Assembly (NCBI RefSeq): GCF_029338175.1
Contig: NZ_CP119862.1
Coordinates: forward strand, 3,286,001-3,350,000
DNA: 64,000 nt
Source of the DNA: Citrobacter enshiensis
GTDB taxonomy: Bacteria > Pseudomonadota > Gammaproteobacteria > Enterobacterales > Enterobacteriaceae
Reading direction: 5' to 3'
The notes under the pieces: model-generated
Seen by the model: the letters and a program-made list of their open reading frames with translations, nothing else
What the model was told of the DNA's origin: nothing
Databases searched by the model: none
Made by a program: the position numbers and the translations under genes
In this document: piece after piece, positions 38,528 through 50,046 of the stretch
How positions within the stretch are numbered: the first letter of the stretch is position 1
Layout of the letters: every line of letters starts with the position of its first letter

Positions 38528-40294
38528 TTAATAAGTACGAATCTTCGGCGGGAATGCCGGGCGCAGTTTCGGTTCCATATTGACTTGACGTCGCGTCATG
38601 GATTCCGACTCTGGCAGGTACAGGGAATGGCACAGCCAGTTTTCATCATCACGTTCCGGGAAGTCGAAGCGGCTATGCGCGCCACGGCTTTCAGTACGGA
38701 AGTTGGCAGATACTGCGGTGGCGTACGCGGTTTCCATCAGGTTATCCAGCTCCAGGCACTCGACGCGCTGGGTGTTGAACTCGCTGGAGGTGTCATCCAG
38801 ACGGGCATTTTTCAGACGCTCGCGAATCGCCTTCAGCTGTTCAAGACCTTTGGCCATCGCATCACCTTCACGGAAAACCGAGAAGTTATGCTGCATACAT
38901 TCCTGCAACGCTTTACGAATCGCGACCGGATCTTCGCCGTCACGATTGCCGTTCCAGCGGTTCAGACGTTCCAGAGAGGCGTCGATTTCCTCTTCGGTCG
39001 CATCCTGCAGGTCACCCTGTTCTGCAATCGATTCCTGCAGATGCAGGCCAACCGCACGACCGAACACCACCAGGTCGAGCAGCGAGTTGCCGCCCAGACG
39101 GTTGGCACCGTGAACCGATACGCAGGCGATTTCGCCCACCGCAAACAGCCCAGGAATCACCACGTCTTCGCCCTGCGCGTTCACAGTCAGCGCCTGACCG
39201 GTCACTTTGGTCGGGATACCGCCCATCATATAATGGCAGGTTGGGATGACCGGAATCGGCTCTTTCACCGGGTCAACGTGAGCGAAGGTACGGGACAGCT
39301 CAAGAATGCCCGGCAGACGGGATTCGAGAACGTCTTTACCCAGATGGTCGAGTTTCAATTTAGCGTGCGGGCCCCACGGACCGTCGCAGCCGCGACCTTC
39401 ACGGATTTCGATCATGATGGAACGCGCCACCACGTCACGACCCGCCAGGTCTTTCGCATTCGGGGCATAACGCTCCATGAAGCGCTCGCCGTGTTTGTTC
39501 AGCAGATAACCGCCTTCACCGCGGCAGCCTTCGGTGACCAGCACGCCCGCACCGGCGATACCGGTTGGGTGGAACTGCCACATTTCCATATCCTGCACCG
39601 GTACACCGGCACGCAGGGCCATACCGACGCCGTCACCGGTGTTGATATGCGCGTTAGTGGTGGACTGATAGATACGACCTGCGCCGCCGGTCGCCAGCAC
39701 GGTGGCGTTGGCTTTGAAGTAAACCACTTCACCGGTTTCGATACACAGCGCGGTACAACCGACCACTGCGCCATCGGCGTTTTTCACCAGATCCAGCGCG
39801 TACCACTCAGAGAAAATGGTGGTGTGGTTTTTCAGGTTCTGCTGATACAGCGTGTGCAACAGCGCGTGACCGGTACGGTCAGCCGCCGCTGCGGTACGTG
39901 CCGCCTGCTCGCCGCCGAAGTTTTTCGACTGGCCGCCAAACGGACGTTGATAAATAGTGCCATCATCGAGGCGAGAGAACGGAAGCCCCATATGGTCCAG
40001 CTCCAGAATCGCTTCCGGGCCGGTTTTACACATATATTCAATCGCGTCCTGGTCACCAATATAGTCCGACCCTTTTACGGTGTCGTACATGTGCCATTCC
40101 CAGTTATCTTCATGGGTATTACCCAGCGCAACGGTAATGCCGCCCTGCGCGGATACGGTATGGGAACGGGTTGGGAAGACTTTAGACAGCAGCGCACAGG
40201 TCTGGCCGCTTTGGGAAATTTGCAGCGCCGCACGCATACCTGCGCCGCCTGCGCCAATCACTACAGCATCAAATTCTCTTACTGGCAGTTTCAT
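38528..40294 (-). CDS. sdhA: Succinate dehydrogenase flavoprotein subunit
   Basis: Oxidises succinate to fumarate with covalent FAD. It has 588 residues from [19 protein letters not shown]. His45 in [13 protein letters not shown] is the FAD attachment site. [21 protein letters not shown] and the C-terminal Tyr are conserved. The ATG shares one base with the sdhD stop (TAATG), so the start at 40306 is rejected. Confidence 0.97.
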   Translation of the reverse strand: MKLPVREFDAVVIGAGGAGMRAALQISQSGQTCALLSKVFPTRSHTVSAQGGITVALGNTHEDNWEWHMYDTVKGSDYIGDQDAIEYMCKTGPEAILELDHMGLPFSRLDDGTIYQRPFGGQSKNFGGEQAARTAAAADRTGHALLHTLYQQNLKNHTTIFSEWYALDLVKNADGAVVGCTALCIETGEVVYFKANATVLATGGAGRIYQSTTNAHINTGDGVGMALRAGVPVQDMEMWQFHPTGIAGAGVLVTEGCRGEGGYLLNKHGERFMERYAPNAKDLAGRDVVARSIMIEIREGRGCDGPWGPHAKLKLDHLGKDVLESRLPGILELSRTFAHVDPVKEPIPVIPTCHYMMGGIPTKVTGQALTVNAQGEDVVIPGLFAVGEIACVSVHGANRLGGNSLLDLVVFGRAVGLHLQESIAEQGDLQDATEEEIDASLERLNRWNGNRDGEDPVAIRKALQECMQHNFSVFREGDAMAKGLEQLKAIRERLKNARLDDTSSEFNTQRVECLELDNLMETAYATAVSANFRTESRGAHSRFDFPERDDENWLCHSLYLPESESMTRRQVNMEPKLRPAFPPKIRTY

Positions 40295-40641
40295 TACACA
40301 CCCCACACCACAACAAATCCATAAATGACGTAAACCACCAGCGCAACAACAATGGCCAGTTGCAACACAAGGCGCACAGCCAGCGGTTTAACGTAGTCGG
40401 TCAACACCTGCCACATGCCGATCCAGGCATGGATTAAGATGGAAAACAGAGCCAGCAGGGTGAAGACTTTGGTGAATGCCGATGAGAAGAAACCCGTCCA
40501 GATTTCCCAGGTCAGCTCGCCGCTTGTGGCGAAAAAGCCGACCATGTAGATGATGTATAACGTCAGAACGATAGCGGTAGCACGGACCAGGATGAAGTCA
40601 TGTACGCCGTTGCGTCCCAATGCGGAGGCGTTGCTTACCAT
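40294..40641 (-). CDS. sdhD: Succinate dehydrogenase membrane anchor SdhD
   Basis: Three-helix membrane subunit binding haem b and ubiquinone with SdhC. It has 115 residues, as in E. coli ([20 protein letters not shown]). It overlaps sdhC by 7 bp and sdhA by 1 bp. Confidence 0.96.
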   Translation of the reverse strand: MVSNASALGRNGVHDFILVRATAIVLTLYIIYMVGFFATSGELTWEIWTGFFSSAFTKVFTLLALFSILIHAWIGMWQVLTDYVKPLAVRLVLQLAIVVALVVYVIYGFVVVWGV

Positions 40642-41024
40642 ACGAGGACTCCTGCGAGAAGTGAAAGCACGACAGTGATAACAAAAGAGATTTTGGCGGA
40701 GCGTTTACCCGCTTCGAATGTTTCTTCCAGATAGCCAAAATCCATCATCATGTGGCGAACTCCGACCACGACGTGATACGCCAGCGCGGTGAGAATGCCC
40801 CACATAATCAATTTAACGAAGAAGCTCCCCATGATGGCGGACGCCTGCTGGAATCCTTCAGGGGAAGAGAGGCTGGTACCCAATAACCACAACAGTATCC
40901 CGACCGCCACAAAGGTGATCACTCCGGAAACGCGATGGAGAATGGACGCTATCGCCGTGATTGGGAACCGGATCGTTTGCAGATCCAAATTGACAGGTCT
41001 TTGTTTTTTCACATTTCTTATCAT
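40635..41024 (-). CDS. sdhC: Succinate dehydrogenase cytochrome b556 subunit
   Basis: Three-helix membrane subunit with a haem ligand in [15 protein letters not shown]. It has 129 residues from [16 protein letters not shown]; the longer frame starts five codons earlier but the conserved start is used. It is the first gene of sdhCDAB-sucABCD. Confidence 0.96.
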   Translation of the reverse strand: MIRNVKKQRPVNLDLQTIRFPITAIASILHRVSGVITFVAVGILLWLLGTSLSSPEGFQQASAIMGSFFVKLIMWGILTALAYHVVVGVRHMMMDFGYLEETFEAGKRSAKISFVITVVLSLLAGVLVW

Positions 41025-41733
41025 GAATAACGCCCACATGCTGTTCTTATTATTCCCTTTGGACTTCGGGTACAGAGAGGATCCTGTAGCCTGAAAGACG
41101 GCGGGATTTCCTTCCTCCGGTCTGCGTGCGGGTCAGACAGCGTCCTTATCTATAACTGTGCGTCATGTAAAACACTGCTTCCAGATGCTAAAACGACACG
41201 TTACAACGCTGGGTGGCTCGGGATTGCAGGGTATTCCGGAGACCTGGCGGCAGTATAGGACGTTCACAAAATCATTACAATTAACCTACATATAGTTTGT
41301 CGGGTTTTATCCCGAACAGTGACATAGGTCACGATAACAACATTTATTTAATTTTTAATCATCTGATTTGACAACCATTAAACAAAGTTGTTACAAACGA
41401 CACCAGAAAAAGCATATAATGCGTAAAAGTTATGGGGTCACTCTTTCACCTGACATTAAGTTATGTAACAGTGTATAGGTATTGACCGATTCCTTCAGGA
41501 CAGTTATTAGTGATAAACAGGTTTAATAATTCGGATTGCTAAGTACTTGATTTGCTGCTTATTCGCCATGAATTAACCGTTTTACCTGCAAGCGCCCATA
41601 GCTCTGTACCCAGGTCTTCCCCCCTCTTTCCAGAGCGGCGAGCCAAATAACAAACTGGTAACGGTTCATTGATGTACGAAGGCAAATGTGAGTTCCGGCA
41701 GTCTTAAGCAATAAGGCGCTAAGGAGACCGTAA
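41025..41733. promoter_or_regulatory. Divergent sdhC / gltA control region
   Basis: About 710 bp of AT-rich DNA between the TCA operon and gltA. A CRP-like site (GTGA-CATAGG-TCAC, 41319-41332) and a gltA -10 hexamer TATAAT (41415-41420, in AGCATATAATGCG) about 310 bp before gltA are visible. The two-promoter, far-upstream layout fits E. coli gltA. ArcA-like AT-rich tracts are present but not distinctive. Confidence 0.75.
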
Positions 41734-43017
41734 ATGGCTGATACAAAAGCAAAGCTCACCCTAAATGGTGATGCAGCTATTGAACTGGATGTGCTGAAGG
41801 GCACGCTGGGTCAAGACGTTATTGATATTCGTAGCCTTGGTTCAAAAGGTATGTTCACTTTTGACCCAGGTTTTACCTCTACCGCATCCTGCGAATCCAA
41901 AATTACGTTCATCGACGGCGATGAAGGTATTTTGCTGCATCGCGGCTTCCCGATCGATCAGTTGGCGACCGAATCCAACTATCTGGAAGTGTGTTATATC
42001 CTGCTGTACGGCGAGAAGCCGAGCCAGGAAGAGTACGACGAGTTCAGAACTACTGTTACCCGCCATACGATGATCCACGAGCAAATTACTCGCCTGTTCC
42101 ACGCCTTCCGTCGCGATTCTCATCCGATGGCCGTTATGTGTGGGATCACCGGTGCGCTGGCGGCGTTTTATCACGACTCCCTGGACGTGAATAACCCGCG
42201 TCACCGTGAAATTGCTGCCTTCCGTCTGCTGTCCAAAATGCCGACCATGGCGGCAATGTGCTACAAATATTCTATCGGCCAGCCGTTCGTTTATCCGCGC
42301 AACGACCTCTCCTATGCCGGTAATTTCCTGAACATGATGTTCTCCACGCCGTGTGAAAACTATGAAGTTAACCCGGTGCTGGAACGTGCAATGGACCGTA
42401 TCCTGATCCTGCATGCCGATCACGAACAGAACGCGTCAACCTCTACCGTGCGTACCGCCGGTTCTTCTGGTGCTAATCCATTTGCCTGCATCGCAGCCGG
42501 TATCGCCTCCCTGTGGGGACCGGCGCACGGCGGCGCGAACGAAGCGGCGCTGAAAATGCTGGAAGAAATCAGCTCTGTTCAACACATACCGGAATTTGTT
42601 CGCCGCGCGAAAGACAAGAACGATTCTTTCCGCCTGATGGGCTTCGGTCACCGTGTTTACAAAAACTACGATCCGCGTGCGACCGTGATGCGCGAAACCT
42701 GCCACGAAGTACTGAAAGAGCTGGGCACCAAAGATGACCTGCTGGAAGTGGCGATGGAGCTGGAACACATTGCACTGAACGACCCGTACTTCATCGAGAA
42801 GAAACTCTACCCGAACGTAGACTTCTACTCCGGCATCATTCTGAAAGCGATGGGTATTCCGTCCTCCATGTTCACGGTGATCTTCGCGATGGCGCGTACC
42901 GTAGGCTGGATTGCGCACTGGAACGAAATGCACACCGACGGCATGAAAATTGCGCGTCCTCGTCAGCTGTATACCGGCTACGAACAGCGCGATTTTAAAT
43001 CCGCGATCAAGCGTTAA
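41734..43017 (+). CDS. gltA: Citrate synthase (type II, NADH-sensitive)
   Basis: Condenses oxaloacetate and acetyl-CoA. It has 427 residues, as in E. coli. Catalytic motifs [13 protein letters not shown] (His264), [14 protein letters not shown] (His305) and NVDFYSG (Asp362) are present. The N-terminal extension typical of the hexameric enzyme is intact. It is single-gene, divergent from sdhC, with its own terminator. Confidence 0.97.
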   Translation: MADTKAKLTLNGDAAIELDVLKGTLGQDVIDIRSLGSKGMFTFDPGFTSTASCESKITFIDGDEGILLHRGFPIDQLATESNYLEVCYILLYGEKPSQEEYDEFRTTVTRHTMIHEQITRLFHAFRRDSHPMAVMCGITGALAAFYHDSLDVNNPRHREIAAFRLLSKMPTMAAMCYKYSIGQPFVYPRNDLSYAGNFLNMMFSTPCENYEVNPVLERAMDRILILHADHEQNASTSTVRTAGSSGANPFACIAAGIASLWGPAHGGANEAALKMLEEISSVQHIPEFVRRAKDKNDSFRLMGFGHRVYKNYDPRATVMRETCHEVLKELGTKDDLLEVAMELEHIALNDPYFIEKKLYPNVDFYSGIILKAMGIPSSMFTVIFAMARTVGWIAHWNEMHTDGMKIARPRQLYTGYEQRDFKSAIKR

Positions 43018-43031
43018 TTTTCACGCTCAGC

Positions 43032-43058
43032 AAAACGCGCCTACGGGCGCGTTTTTTT
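43032..43058 (+). terminator. Intrinsic terminator of gltA
   Basis: AAAACGCGCC-TAC-GGGCGCG followed by seven T, about 15 bp after the stop codon. Confidence 0.93.
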
Positions 43059-43169
43059 ATGTCTTCACCGCCCGGCCCCCGCGTTTTTATTGATTACTGG
43101 TATTTTTTTCTCCGCCCGCTTTCTCTATGCTGTATCGATACATCTCACAAAAATACCAGGGAGCATGAA

Positions 43170-44219
43170 ATGCCCGTTTTGCAGTGGAGTTCGTTATTTC
43201 TGCTCTCTCTCCTGCTCTCGCTGATTTTTCTCTTCTTGCATCTCCCGGCGGCACTTCTGCTCGGTCCCATGATCGCAGGCATTGTATTCAGTATGAAAGG
43301 CGTCACTCTCCGCCTTCCCCGTTCCGCTTTTCTTGCTGCGCAGGCAATTCTTGGCTGTATGATTGCGCAAAACATGACCGGTTCGATATTGACCACCCTG
43401 GCGGTGAACTGGCCGGTTGTGCTGGCCATCCTGTTAGTCACGCTGCTCTCCAGCGCGGCGGTTGGCTGGCTGTTGGTGCGCTATAGCGGCTTACCAGGCA
43501 ACACCGGCGCGTGGGGTTCGTCTCCCGGCGGGGCAGCGGCGATGGTCGCCATGGCCCAGGATTACGGCGCAGATATTCGACTGGTGGCATTTATGCAATA
43601 CCTGCGGGTACTGTTCGTTGCAGGCGCAGCGGTCTTAGTCACGCGTATTGCGCTGGGCGACGGTGCCGAAGCGGTCAGCCAACAGATTGAATGGTTCCCG
43701 CCGCTCAGCCTGAACCTGTTAACCACCCTGCTGCTTGCTGCGGTCGCGGGAATTGCCGGGCGCGTGTTGCGCATTCCTTCCGGCACCATGCTGCTGCCGA
43801 TGCTGGCGGGCGCGGTGCTGCATTCAGGTGGGATCATTGAAATTGAATTACCGGAATGGTTGCTGGCGGCGGCTTACATGGCGATCGGCTGGCGTATTGG
43901 GCTGGGTTTCGACAAACAGGTGTTCTTTATGGCGCTGCGCCCGCTGCCGCAAATTCTGGCCTCTATCTTTGCTCTATTGGCAATTTGCGCAGCAATGGCA
44001 TGGGGACTCGCCCACTACATGCAGATTGATTTTATGACCGCTTACCTTGCCACCAGCCCCGGAGGGCTGGATACGGTGGCGGTGATCGCCGCTGGCAGCA
44101 ATGCCAACATGGCGCTGATCATGGCGATGCAGACCCTGAGGCTGTTTAGCATTTTGCTAACCGGTCCCGCCGTGGCCCGGTTTATTTCAACCCATGCGCC
44201 GAAACAGCCGCTGTCATGA
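43170..44219 (+). CDS. abrB: AbrB-family membrane protein (putative transport regulator)
   Basis: Polytopic inner-membrane protein, formerly ybgN; reported as a regulator of aidB, but the family looks like a transporter. It has 349 residues from MPVLQWSSLFLL, with about ten hydrophobic helices and two GAWGSSPGGAAAMVAMAQ / LATSPGGLDTVAVIAAGS repeats that suggest an internal duplication. The reading frame is open further upstream, over the gltA terminator, so the later start is used. Confidence 0.9.
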   Translation: MPVLQWSSLFLLSLLLSLIFLFLHLPAALLLGPMIAGIVFSMKGVTLRLPRSAFLAAQAILGCMIAQNMTGSILTTLAVNWPVVLAILLVTLLSSAAVGWLLVRYSGLPGNTGAWGSSPGGAAAMVAMAQDYGADIRLVAFMQYLRVLFVAGAAVLVTRIALGDGAEAVSQQIEWFPPLSLNLLTTLLLAAVAGIAGRVLRIPSGTMLLPMLAGAVLHSGGIIEIELPEWLLAAAYMAIGWRIGLGFDKQVFFMALRPLPQILASIFALLAICAAMAWGLAHYMQIDFMTAYLATSPGGLDTVAVIAAGSNANMALIMAMQTLRLFSILLTGPAVARFISTHAPKQPLS

Positions 44220-44228
44220 CGAGACGTA

Positions 44229-45089
44229 TTAATCCGGAAATTCGGTTTCCGTGACGGTGGTTCCCGCCGTGGCCGACTCCAGTAAAAACTCCGTCGTCCC
44301 TCCCGGAAAACTCTGCGTAATATGCAAAACGTTATCCCCTTGCCATTGATATTCCACACGTTCGGTATCGCCTAGGTTTTCAACGGCAAGGTTTTTGCCT
44401 GGGGTCAACGTCGGCAGCAGATTTTTGCTATCTGACCGAGCTTTGCGGTGCGCCGCGTAGGCCTGTTTCATCGACATATTGGGGTAAAAACAGCGCGTCA
44501 TTGCCCCATGTTCATACACATATTCCATATCCCGTGGCCCCGACTCACACTTGCGGATATCCGGTTTTGTGGCCTGTTCATTGCCGTCGCGAGTGTAAGT
44601 AACGATTTTATCTTCATATAAAAAGGCCAGTTTGCTGCCAAAATCGAGTAACTCAACGCCCGCAACCGGGCACTCTCCCTGGGGCGATGCGGTCTCCAGA
44701 ATAGTCAGCTTATCGGGAAGTTTCAGACCGACACTGGCAAACAGGGATGTATAGAGTTCGACAGTGCTATTGCTGTGATAATACTTAATGGGCGTCTGAA
44801 CGTAGGGGCTCCAGGATAAGCGACACACAGTGCCGAACAGCATTTCATGGCCTTTGAAGGCGATCGGCTTGTCGGTGAATGTCTGTTGGTAAAACGCGTC
44901 AGGGCGGTTTTTATCCCCCATCAGCGATTCCCGACTGACCGACTCATAGTGCCATTGCGTGCCATCAAGCCTTTGCGTCAGTTTCTCAACCGGTGAGTTG
45001 ATGGGTAACGGGCTGTCGCTGGCATAAACAGTGGTAACACCAGTCGAGATGAAAAGTAATGCAACACCATAAAAACGCCGAAAATCCAT
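44229..45089 (-). CDS. Exported protein of unknown function
   Basis: I do not recognise this protein. It has 286 residues with a Sec-type signal (MDFRRFYGVALLFISTGVTT, cut near VYA-SDSP) and no further membrane segment, so it is probably periplasmic. Five cysteines in the mature part are spaced as if paired (GTVCRLSW, GECPVAG, IRKCESG, TRCFYP). It is absent from this position in E. coli K-12, which has ybg fimbrial genes nearby. It converges on abrB and lies downstream of nei. Confidence 0.8.
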   Translation of the reverse strand: MDFRRFYGVALLFISTGVTTVYASDSPLPINSPVEKLTQRLDGTQWHYESVSRESLMGDKNRPDAFYQQTFTDKPIAFKGHEMLFGTVCRLSWSPYVQTPIKYYHSNSTVELYTSLFASVGLKLPDKLTILETASPQGECPVAGVELLDFGSKLAFLYEDKIVTYTRDGNEQATKPDIRKCESGPRDMEYVYEHGAMTRCFYPNMSMKQAYAAHRKARSDSKNLLPTLTPGKNLAVENLGDTERVEYQWQGDNVLHITQSFPGGTTEFLLESATAGTTVTETEFPD

Positions 45090-45142
45090 TTTCTCTCCTA
45101 CTCAAATGCCAGACAAGCGGTGTGCAAGGGTAACGTGTCGCA

Positions 45143-45934
45143 CTACCGTTGACAATGCGGGCACCAGTAAAACGGTCGTGACGAAAGCATCGTTTTTTCG
45201 ATGATACCGCCGCAGCGCTCACAGGCTTCGCCGTCGCGATGAAAGACCTTAAAGCGAAACAGCGCGCCGTGATGCTTGTTGTCATCCACCTGACCCCGGG
45301 TGGTATAAGACAGACGCGGGATATCGAGCAACGCATGAGATAACGCCACGCGCTGCAGGTCGCTGAGATCTTTCGCTTTGTGCTGTCCGGTCAATCCCAC
45401 CTGCCAGAGGATCTCCACCCGCAGATAGTTTCCCAGTCCGGCGAGAAACGCCTGATCCAGCAGAAGTCCGGAAAACTGGCGATTGCGAAAACGCGGTGAA
45501 AGCAGTCGGGCTTCAACGGCCTCGGGCGTTAAATGTGGATCCAGAACATCCGGCCCGACCCGTTGCAGAAACGGATGCGTGGTCAGCTGTTCAGGGGTCA
45601 GCATATCGATATCGGACGCGCTATACAGCAGGATGGTTTTGTCCGCCGTTTGCAACCTGACGCGCAGCACCCGCGAGGTCTGTGGAAGCGTGCCGGTATC
45701 GACCACCCGCCACACGCCATAAAGCTGATTGTGGCTGTAGAGGGTAAGTCCTGAAGAGAAGTGGGTCAGCAACGCTTTTCCCCGCGTTTCCATACGGGTG
45801 ACGGTTTGCCCAATCAGCGATGACTGATACGGTTTTAACCGATCAAAAGCAAACCAGACGTCCGTCAGCGGTTTGCCTTTGATCGCCGCCTCCAGGTTAT
45901 CCGCCGCGCGGCGGATCTCCGGGCCTTCTGGCAT
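45143..45934 (-). CDS. nei: Endonuclease VIII (DNA glycosylase/AP lyase)
   Basis: Removes oxidised pyrimidines in base-excision repair. It has 263 residues. The N-terminal [15 protein letters not shown] gives the catalytic Pro and Glu; a zinc finger ([10 protein letters not shown] and CPHC) closes the protein. Length and sequence match E. coli Nei. Confidence 0.96.
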   Translation of the reverse strand: MPEGPEIRRAADNLEAAIKGKPLTDVWFAFDRLKPYQSSLIGQTVTRMETRGKALLTHFSSGLTLYSHNQLYGVWRVVDTGTLPQTSRVLRVRLQTADKTILLYSASDIDMLTPEQLTTHPFLQRVGPDVLDPHLTPEAVEARLLSPRFRNRQFSGLLLDQAFLAGLGNYLRVEILWQVGLTGQHKAKDLSDLQRVALSHALLDIPRLSYTTRGQVDDNKHHGALFRFKVFHRDGEACERCGGIIEKTMLSSRPFYWCPHCQR

Positions 45935-45948
45935 GGTTGTGTCCTTAC

Positions 45949-46593
45949 TTAATGGGTTGCGCCGCCCGTTACGGCGATATCATTTTCTACGTGTAACGCC
46001 GTGGTAATGGCGATTTCCAGCGCCTGACGCACCGTTGCCGCTGCCATGCTTGGCGCGCCGGGGTGTGCCGCCGCCTGTTCTGGCAAATAAGGGATATGGA
46101 TAAATCCGCCCTTCACCTCCGACCTGGCGCTCAGTTTATGCAGCAGGCCATACATCACGTGGTTGCAGACAAACGTCCCCGCTGTTTGCGACACCGAGGC
46201 CGGAACGCCCGCTTCACGCATCGCCGCCACCATCGCTTTGATGGGCAGCGAACTAAACCAGGCCGCTGGCCCCTGCGCCACTATCGGCTCATCAACCGGC
46301 TGCCTGCCACGGTTATCCGGGATACGGGCATCATCGACGTTGATGGCCACCCGCTCAACCGTAATATCCGCACGTCCCCCCGCCTGACCGACAGCCAGCA
46401 CCAGCGAAGGCGACAACGCATCAATGGCGGCGTTAAGTACCGTTAGCGATTCGCCAAACACGCACGGCAGTTGACGCGCCACCACGCGACATCCTGCGAT
46501 GATAGCATTGTCGAGCCGGGAGACCACTTCCCAGGAAGGGTTAACCTGCTCGCCGCCAAAGGGTTCAAATCCGGTAATTAAGACGGTTTTCAT
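45949..46593 (-). CDS. pcp: Pyrrolidone-carboxylate peptidase
   Basis: Cysteine peptidase removing N-terminal pyroglutamate (5-oxoproline) from peptides. It has 214 residues starting [20 protein letters not shown]. The catalytic cysteine is in [14 protein letters not shown], with a Glu in VERVAIN and a His in [11 protein letters not shown]. coli K-12 lacks it here. It lies 15 bp after a DUF979 gene and upstream of pxp genes, which degrade the 5-oxoproline it releases. Confidence 0.95.
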   Translation of the reverse strand: MKTVLITGFEPFGGEQVNPSWEVVSRLDNAIIAGCRVVARQLPCVFGESLTVLNAAIDALSPSLVLAVGQAGGRADITVERVAINVDDARIPDNRGRQPVDEPIVAQGPAAWFSSLPIKAMVAAMREAGVPASVSQTAGTFVCNHVMYGLLHKLSARSEVKGGFIHIPYLPEQAAAHPGAPSMAAATVRQALEIAITTALHVENDIAVTGGATH

Positions 46594-46608
46594 GGATTGC
46601 GCCCCTCC

Positions 46609-47604
46609 TTACAGGAACATCAGGAAATACATCAGGAACACGTTGACCAACAGCAGCAGCACGCCGGTCGGCACCTGCGCTTTGATGACCGCGTTTTTAT
46701 CCGGCAGTTCCAGCAGCGCTGCCGGTACGATGTTGAAGTTGGCCGCCATCGGCGTCATCAGCGTTCCGCAGTAGCCGGAGAACATGCCGATGGCCGCCAT
46801 CACCGCCGGATTGCCACCGTGCTGCAACACCAGAATCGGAATGCCAATTCCCGCCGTCACAATCGGGAAGGCGGCAAACGCATTGCCCATCACCATGGTC
46901 AGCAGCGCCATACCGATTGTGTAAACCGCCACGGCCACAAAGCGACTGTCAACGGCAAGGTAGTGTTGGGTGAGATACGAAATCCCACTGCCAACGCCCG
47001 CCGCCGTAAACAGTAACCCCAACGTGGCGAGAATTTGCGGCAGGATGAAGGCCCAGCCAATAGAATCCAGAAGACGACGTGCCTCCTGAATCGGCTGATG
47101 GACACTCTCATGGGTCATTTTTATCGCCATCCCCAGGCCGATCACTGTCCCTGCGGTCATCGAAAACAGCGTGACCAGCGTGGAATGATTGCCGGGGCCA
47201 AACAGCGCATCCTGCAATCCGGGTATGTGGTTGAACATCAGTACGCCTATCACCGTCACCACCGGGATCGCCAGCGCCGGATAAAACAGGCGGTTGCCCA
47301 GACGGGTGGCGCTCTCCTGACGCTGCTCGCGGGTACGCTGGTGATAGCTGCCCAGTTTCACGCCGCCAAAACCGGCAATCAGGGCCATCAGTACCACCGC
47401 CACGCCGACCGCGATATGCACCGTACGTTTGTCGCCAACGAATGAATATGTCCAGTCGCCCAATAAAAACAGCAGGCCATAAACGCCCCAGAACAATCCG
47501 GTCGTTAAACGGCGCGGATTGGCTTTATCCCGCCAGGACATCACGGCGACCAGCAGCAACACCACGCCGGCCAGCCAATAGAGATAGCTTTGCTGAAAAT
47601 TCAT
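46609..47604 (-). CDS. DUF979 membrane protein (putative transporter subunit)
   Basis: 331-residue polytopic inner-membrane protein from MNFQQSYLYWLAGVV, with about nine hydrophobic helices and a conserved segment VMGNAFAAFPIVTAGIGIPI. The ATG overlaps the DUF969 stop in an ATGA, so both are co-translated. DUF969/DUF979 pairs often lie with pcp and 5-oxoprolinase genes. Uptake of 5-oxoproline or pyroglutamyl peptide is a reasonable inference, not shown. Confidence 0.85.
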   Translation of the reverse strand: MNFQQSYLYWLAGVVLLLVAVMSWRDKANPRRLTTGLFWGVYGLLFLLGDWTYSFVGDKRTVHIAVGVAVVLMALIAGFGGVKLGSYHQRTREQRQESATRLGNRLFYPALAIPVVTVIGVLMFNHIPGLQDALFGPGNHSTLVTLFSMTAGTVIGLGMAIKMTHESVHQPIQEARRLLDSIGWAFILPQILATLGLLFTAAGVGSGISYLTQHYLAVDSRFVAVAVYTIGMALLTMVMGNAFAAFPIVTAGIGIPILVLQHGGNPAVMAAIGMFSGYCGTLMTPMAANFNIVPAALLELPDKNAVIKAQVPTGVLLLLVNVFLMYFLMFL

Positions 47605-48329
47605 TTCGCCTCTCCTTTGCTGACCGCGACGGTATTCACTTTCGCCATTTCTCGCTGCAGATAGCTGTCCAGACGCCATAGCCTTGTTGCGTGGATCAGG
47701 AAAGCACATATCGCCGTCGGGATCCCCCACAGGGCAATGTGCAACGGCTCAGTCTGGATCCCTCCCGACTCCAGCATAAAATTGTGCATGAAAATAATGG
47801 CGCCAAAGGCCACGAAAATGTCTTCACCAAAGAACAGCCCAACGTTGTCGGTCGCCGCCGACATCGCCCGCAGGCGGTAACGCACCGCGCCGGGAAGCGC
47901 GCCGTAATTTTTTTCTGCCGCCCCTTCCGCCATCGGTGCCAGCAGCGGGCGCACCATTTGCGGATGACCGCCGAGGCTGGTCAGCCCCAGCGCAGCGGTG
48001 GCTTCACGAATGAACAGATAAACGATCAGCAGGCGTCCCGCCGTGGCGCTGTGGATTTTGGCGATCCACGCCTGCGCGCGTTCTTTCAGCCCGTGGCGCT
48101 CCAGCAGACCAATAACGGCCAGCGGGATCAGCAGGATAAACGGCAGATTACGGGTGTTGAGGAAACCTTCACCCAGTTTTTCAAAGATCGTGGCGATCGG
48201 CATATGCGCCGCCAGTCCGGTGACGATCCCGGCAACGATGACCACCAATACCGGGTTAAAGCGTAAGAGAAAGCCAACCACAATGACGGCGATCCCCATC
48301 AGTGGCCAGAGTGCGACTGCATCTTCCAT
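47601..48329 (-). CDS. DUF969 membrane protein (putative transporter subunit)
   Basis: 242-residue polytopic protein. Hydrophobic helices start at LWPLMGIAVIVVGFLLRF. The conserved segment LGLTSLGGHPQMVRPLLAPM and polar AMSAATDNVGLFFGEDIF resemble ion/solute transporter re-entrant regions. It is translationally coupled to the DUF979 gene and starts 61 bp after pxpA. Confidence 0.85.
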   Translation of the reverse strand: MEDAVALWPLMGIAVIVVGFLLRFNPVLVVIVAGIVTGLAAHMPIATIFEKLGEGFLNTRNLPFILLIPLAVIGLLERHGLKERAQAWIAKIHSATAGRLLIVYLFIREATAALGLTSLGGHPQMVRPLLAPMAEGAAEKNYGALPGAVRYRLRAMSAATDNVGLFFGEDIFVAFGAIIFMHNFMLESGGIQTEPLHIALWGIPTAICAFLIHATRLWRLDSYLQREMAKVNTVAVSKGEAK

Positions 48330-48389
48330 AATCCATTCCTGTCAGTTATGTTGCGTATTATTTTATTGTTTTATATGAATATTAATGAC

Positions 48390-49124
48390 TTATGCGCCAA
48401 TCTGAATATCGCATGCGTTGAATGCGGCGCGCAAGCGACGGGCAAAAGCGAGTGCGTGCTCGCCATCGCCGTGAAGACACACCGTCTGCGCCTCCACCTT
48501 CGCCCACTCGCCGGTAATGCTTTTGACTCGCCCGGACTGCACCATCTCCAGGGTTTGCGCCAGAGACTGTTCTTCGTCTTCGATAAGCGCCCCGGGCTGG
48601 GTGCGCGGCACCAGACTGCCATCCGCCAGATACCCTCGATCGGCAAACACTTCCTGACGCGTTGTCAGGCCATAGTGTGCGCCTGCGCGGATCAGTTCAC
48701 TGCCGGCCAGTCCCACCAGAATCAACGCCGGATCGCAGGCATGCACCGCCCTGGCGATGGCATCTGCCAGCTGCGCGTCTTTGGCTGCCTGGTTATACAA
48801 CATGCCGTGTGGTTTAACGTGGCGCATCACGCCGCCTTCCGCCTTTGCGATCGACGCCAGCGCGCCAATTTGATACAGCGTTTGGGCATACACCGTTTCC
48901 GGCGGCAGCGTCATGGCGGTGCGACCAAAGTTTTCCCGATCCGGAAAACTGGGGTGTGCGCCAATCGCCACACCATTTTTTAGCGCTTCACGCACGCTGA
49001 CCAGCATGGTTGTCGCATCGCCCGCGTGAAATCCGCAGGCGATGTTGGCAGAGGAGACCAGCGTGAGCAGTTCGCTGTCGCTGGCGCAGCCTTCACCTAA
49101 GTCTGCATTGAGGTCAATTTTCAT
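48390..49124 (-). CDS. pxpA: 5-Oxoprolinase subunit A
   Basis: LamB/YcsF-family subunit of the ATP-dependent 5-oxoprolinase PxpABC, converting 5-oxoproline to glutamate. It has 244 residues from [47 protein letters not shown] and [13 protein letters not shown] are conserved. The start overlaps the pxpC end by 11 bases; a second ATG immediately upstream is possible. Confidence 0.95.
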   Translation of the reverse strand: MKIDLNADLGEGCASDSELLTLVSSANIACGFHAGDATTMLVSVREALKNGVAIGAHPSFPDRENFGRTAMTLPPETVYAQTLYQIGALASIAKAEGGVMRHVKPHGMLYNQAAKDAQLADAIARAVHACDPALILVGLAGSELIRAGAHYGLTTRQEVFADRGYLADGSLVPRTQPGALIEDEEQSLAQTLEMVQSGRVKSITGEWAKVEAQTVCLHGDGEHALAFARRLRAAFNACDIQIGA

Positions 49125-50046
49125 CATTGAGTCGCCATGTGAGCTGTTCCACGTAACGTTGCTGATCCCGGCGCGCTTTTAGCGCCTCCTCCAGCGAACA
49201 CTGAACAAAATGAATCGGCTGTCCGAGGGGAATTTGCGCCAGGTGGTACATATCGGCTTCGATAATGCAGGCGATACGCGGATAGCCGCCCGTTGTCTGA
49301 GCATCATTCATCAGGACTATCGGCTGACCATTGTGCGGCACCTGCACGACGCCAGGCAGTAAACCGTGGGACATCAGTTCACGATCCGTGGTGCGTGTTA
49401 ACGGCTGTCCCTGCAAACGATAGCCCATCCGGTTACTTTGCGGGCTGAGTTGCCAGGGCGAGCGCCAGAATGCCTCCTGCGAGGCCGCATCAAATTCATG
49501 ATATTCCGGGCCAGGCAGAGCGCGGATCCGGTTCCCCCATAGCAGTTGCTTAACCCCCTGCGGACCGCTGAATTGCCGCGCCGGTTTCCCTGTCGCCAGG
49601 CGGTCTCCGTCTTTTAGCAGTCGGCCTCCCAGACCACCGATCCCCACTTTCAGATCGGTACTGCATGACCCCATCACCGGCGGGACATCAATCCCGCCCG
49701 CGATGGCCAAATAGCTGCGCATCCCGTGTTGCGGTCGTTTTAGCGTCAGGCGCTGTCCTGCCTTCATCGGCAGCCGCCAGCCTGTCCAGACGGGTTTGCC
49801 GTCCAGTCGCGCCTCACAGCTTGCGCCGGTCAGGGCAAACCAGCCGTCGGCCATAAACTCCACCACCAGCTGACCCAGCGTCACTTCCAGTGCCGCGGCA
49901 TTGGCATCATTGCCCACCAGCAGATTGGCGATGTGCAATGCCGGTTTATCCAGCGCACCACAGTGGCTAATCCCGGACTGACGATAGCCATGCCGTCCGC
50001 CATCCTGCACGGAGGTGTACAGACCCGCACGAATAATATTCAGCAT
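49114..50046 (-). CDS. pxpC: 5-Oxoprolinase subunit C
   Basis: Biotin-carboxylase-associated (AHS2/KipA) domain subunit. It has 310 residues, as in E. coli Ybg[21 protein letters not shown] and [17 protein letters not shown] are recognisable. It overlaps pxpB by 7 and pxpA by 11 bases. Confidence 0.95.
   Translation of the reverse strand: MLNIIRAGLYTSVQDGGRHGYRQSGISHCGALDKPALHIANLLVGNDANAAALEVTLGQLVVEFMADGWFALTGASCEARLDGKPVWTGWRLPMKAGQRLTLKRPQHGMRSYLAIAGGIDVPPVMGSCSTDLKVGIGGLGGRLLKDGDRLATGKPARQFSGPQGVKQLLWGNRIRALPGPEYHEFDAASQEAFWRSPWQLSPQSNRMGYRLQGQPLTRTTDRELMSHGLLPGVVQVPHNGQPIVLMNDAQTTGGYPRIACIIEADMYHLAQIPLGQPIHFVQCSLEEALKARRDQQRYVEQLTWRLNDEN

Noticed and set aside
38456-40324. 622-codon open frame on the plus strand
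   Set aside because: Lies antisense to sdhA in high-GC-third-position coding DNA; sdhA is certain and the antisense product resembles nothing.
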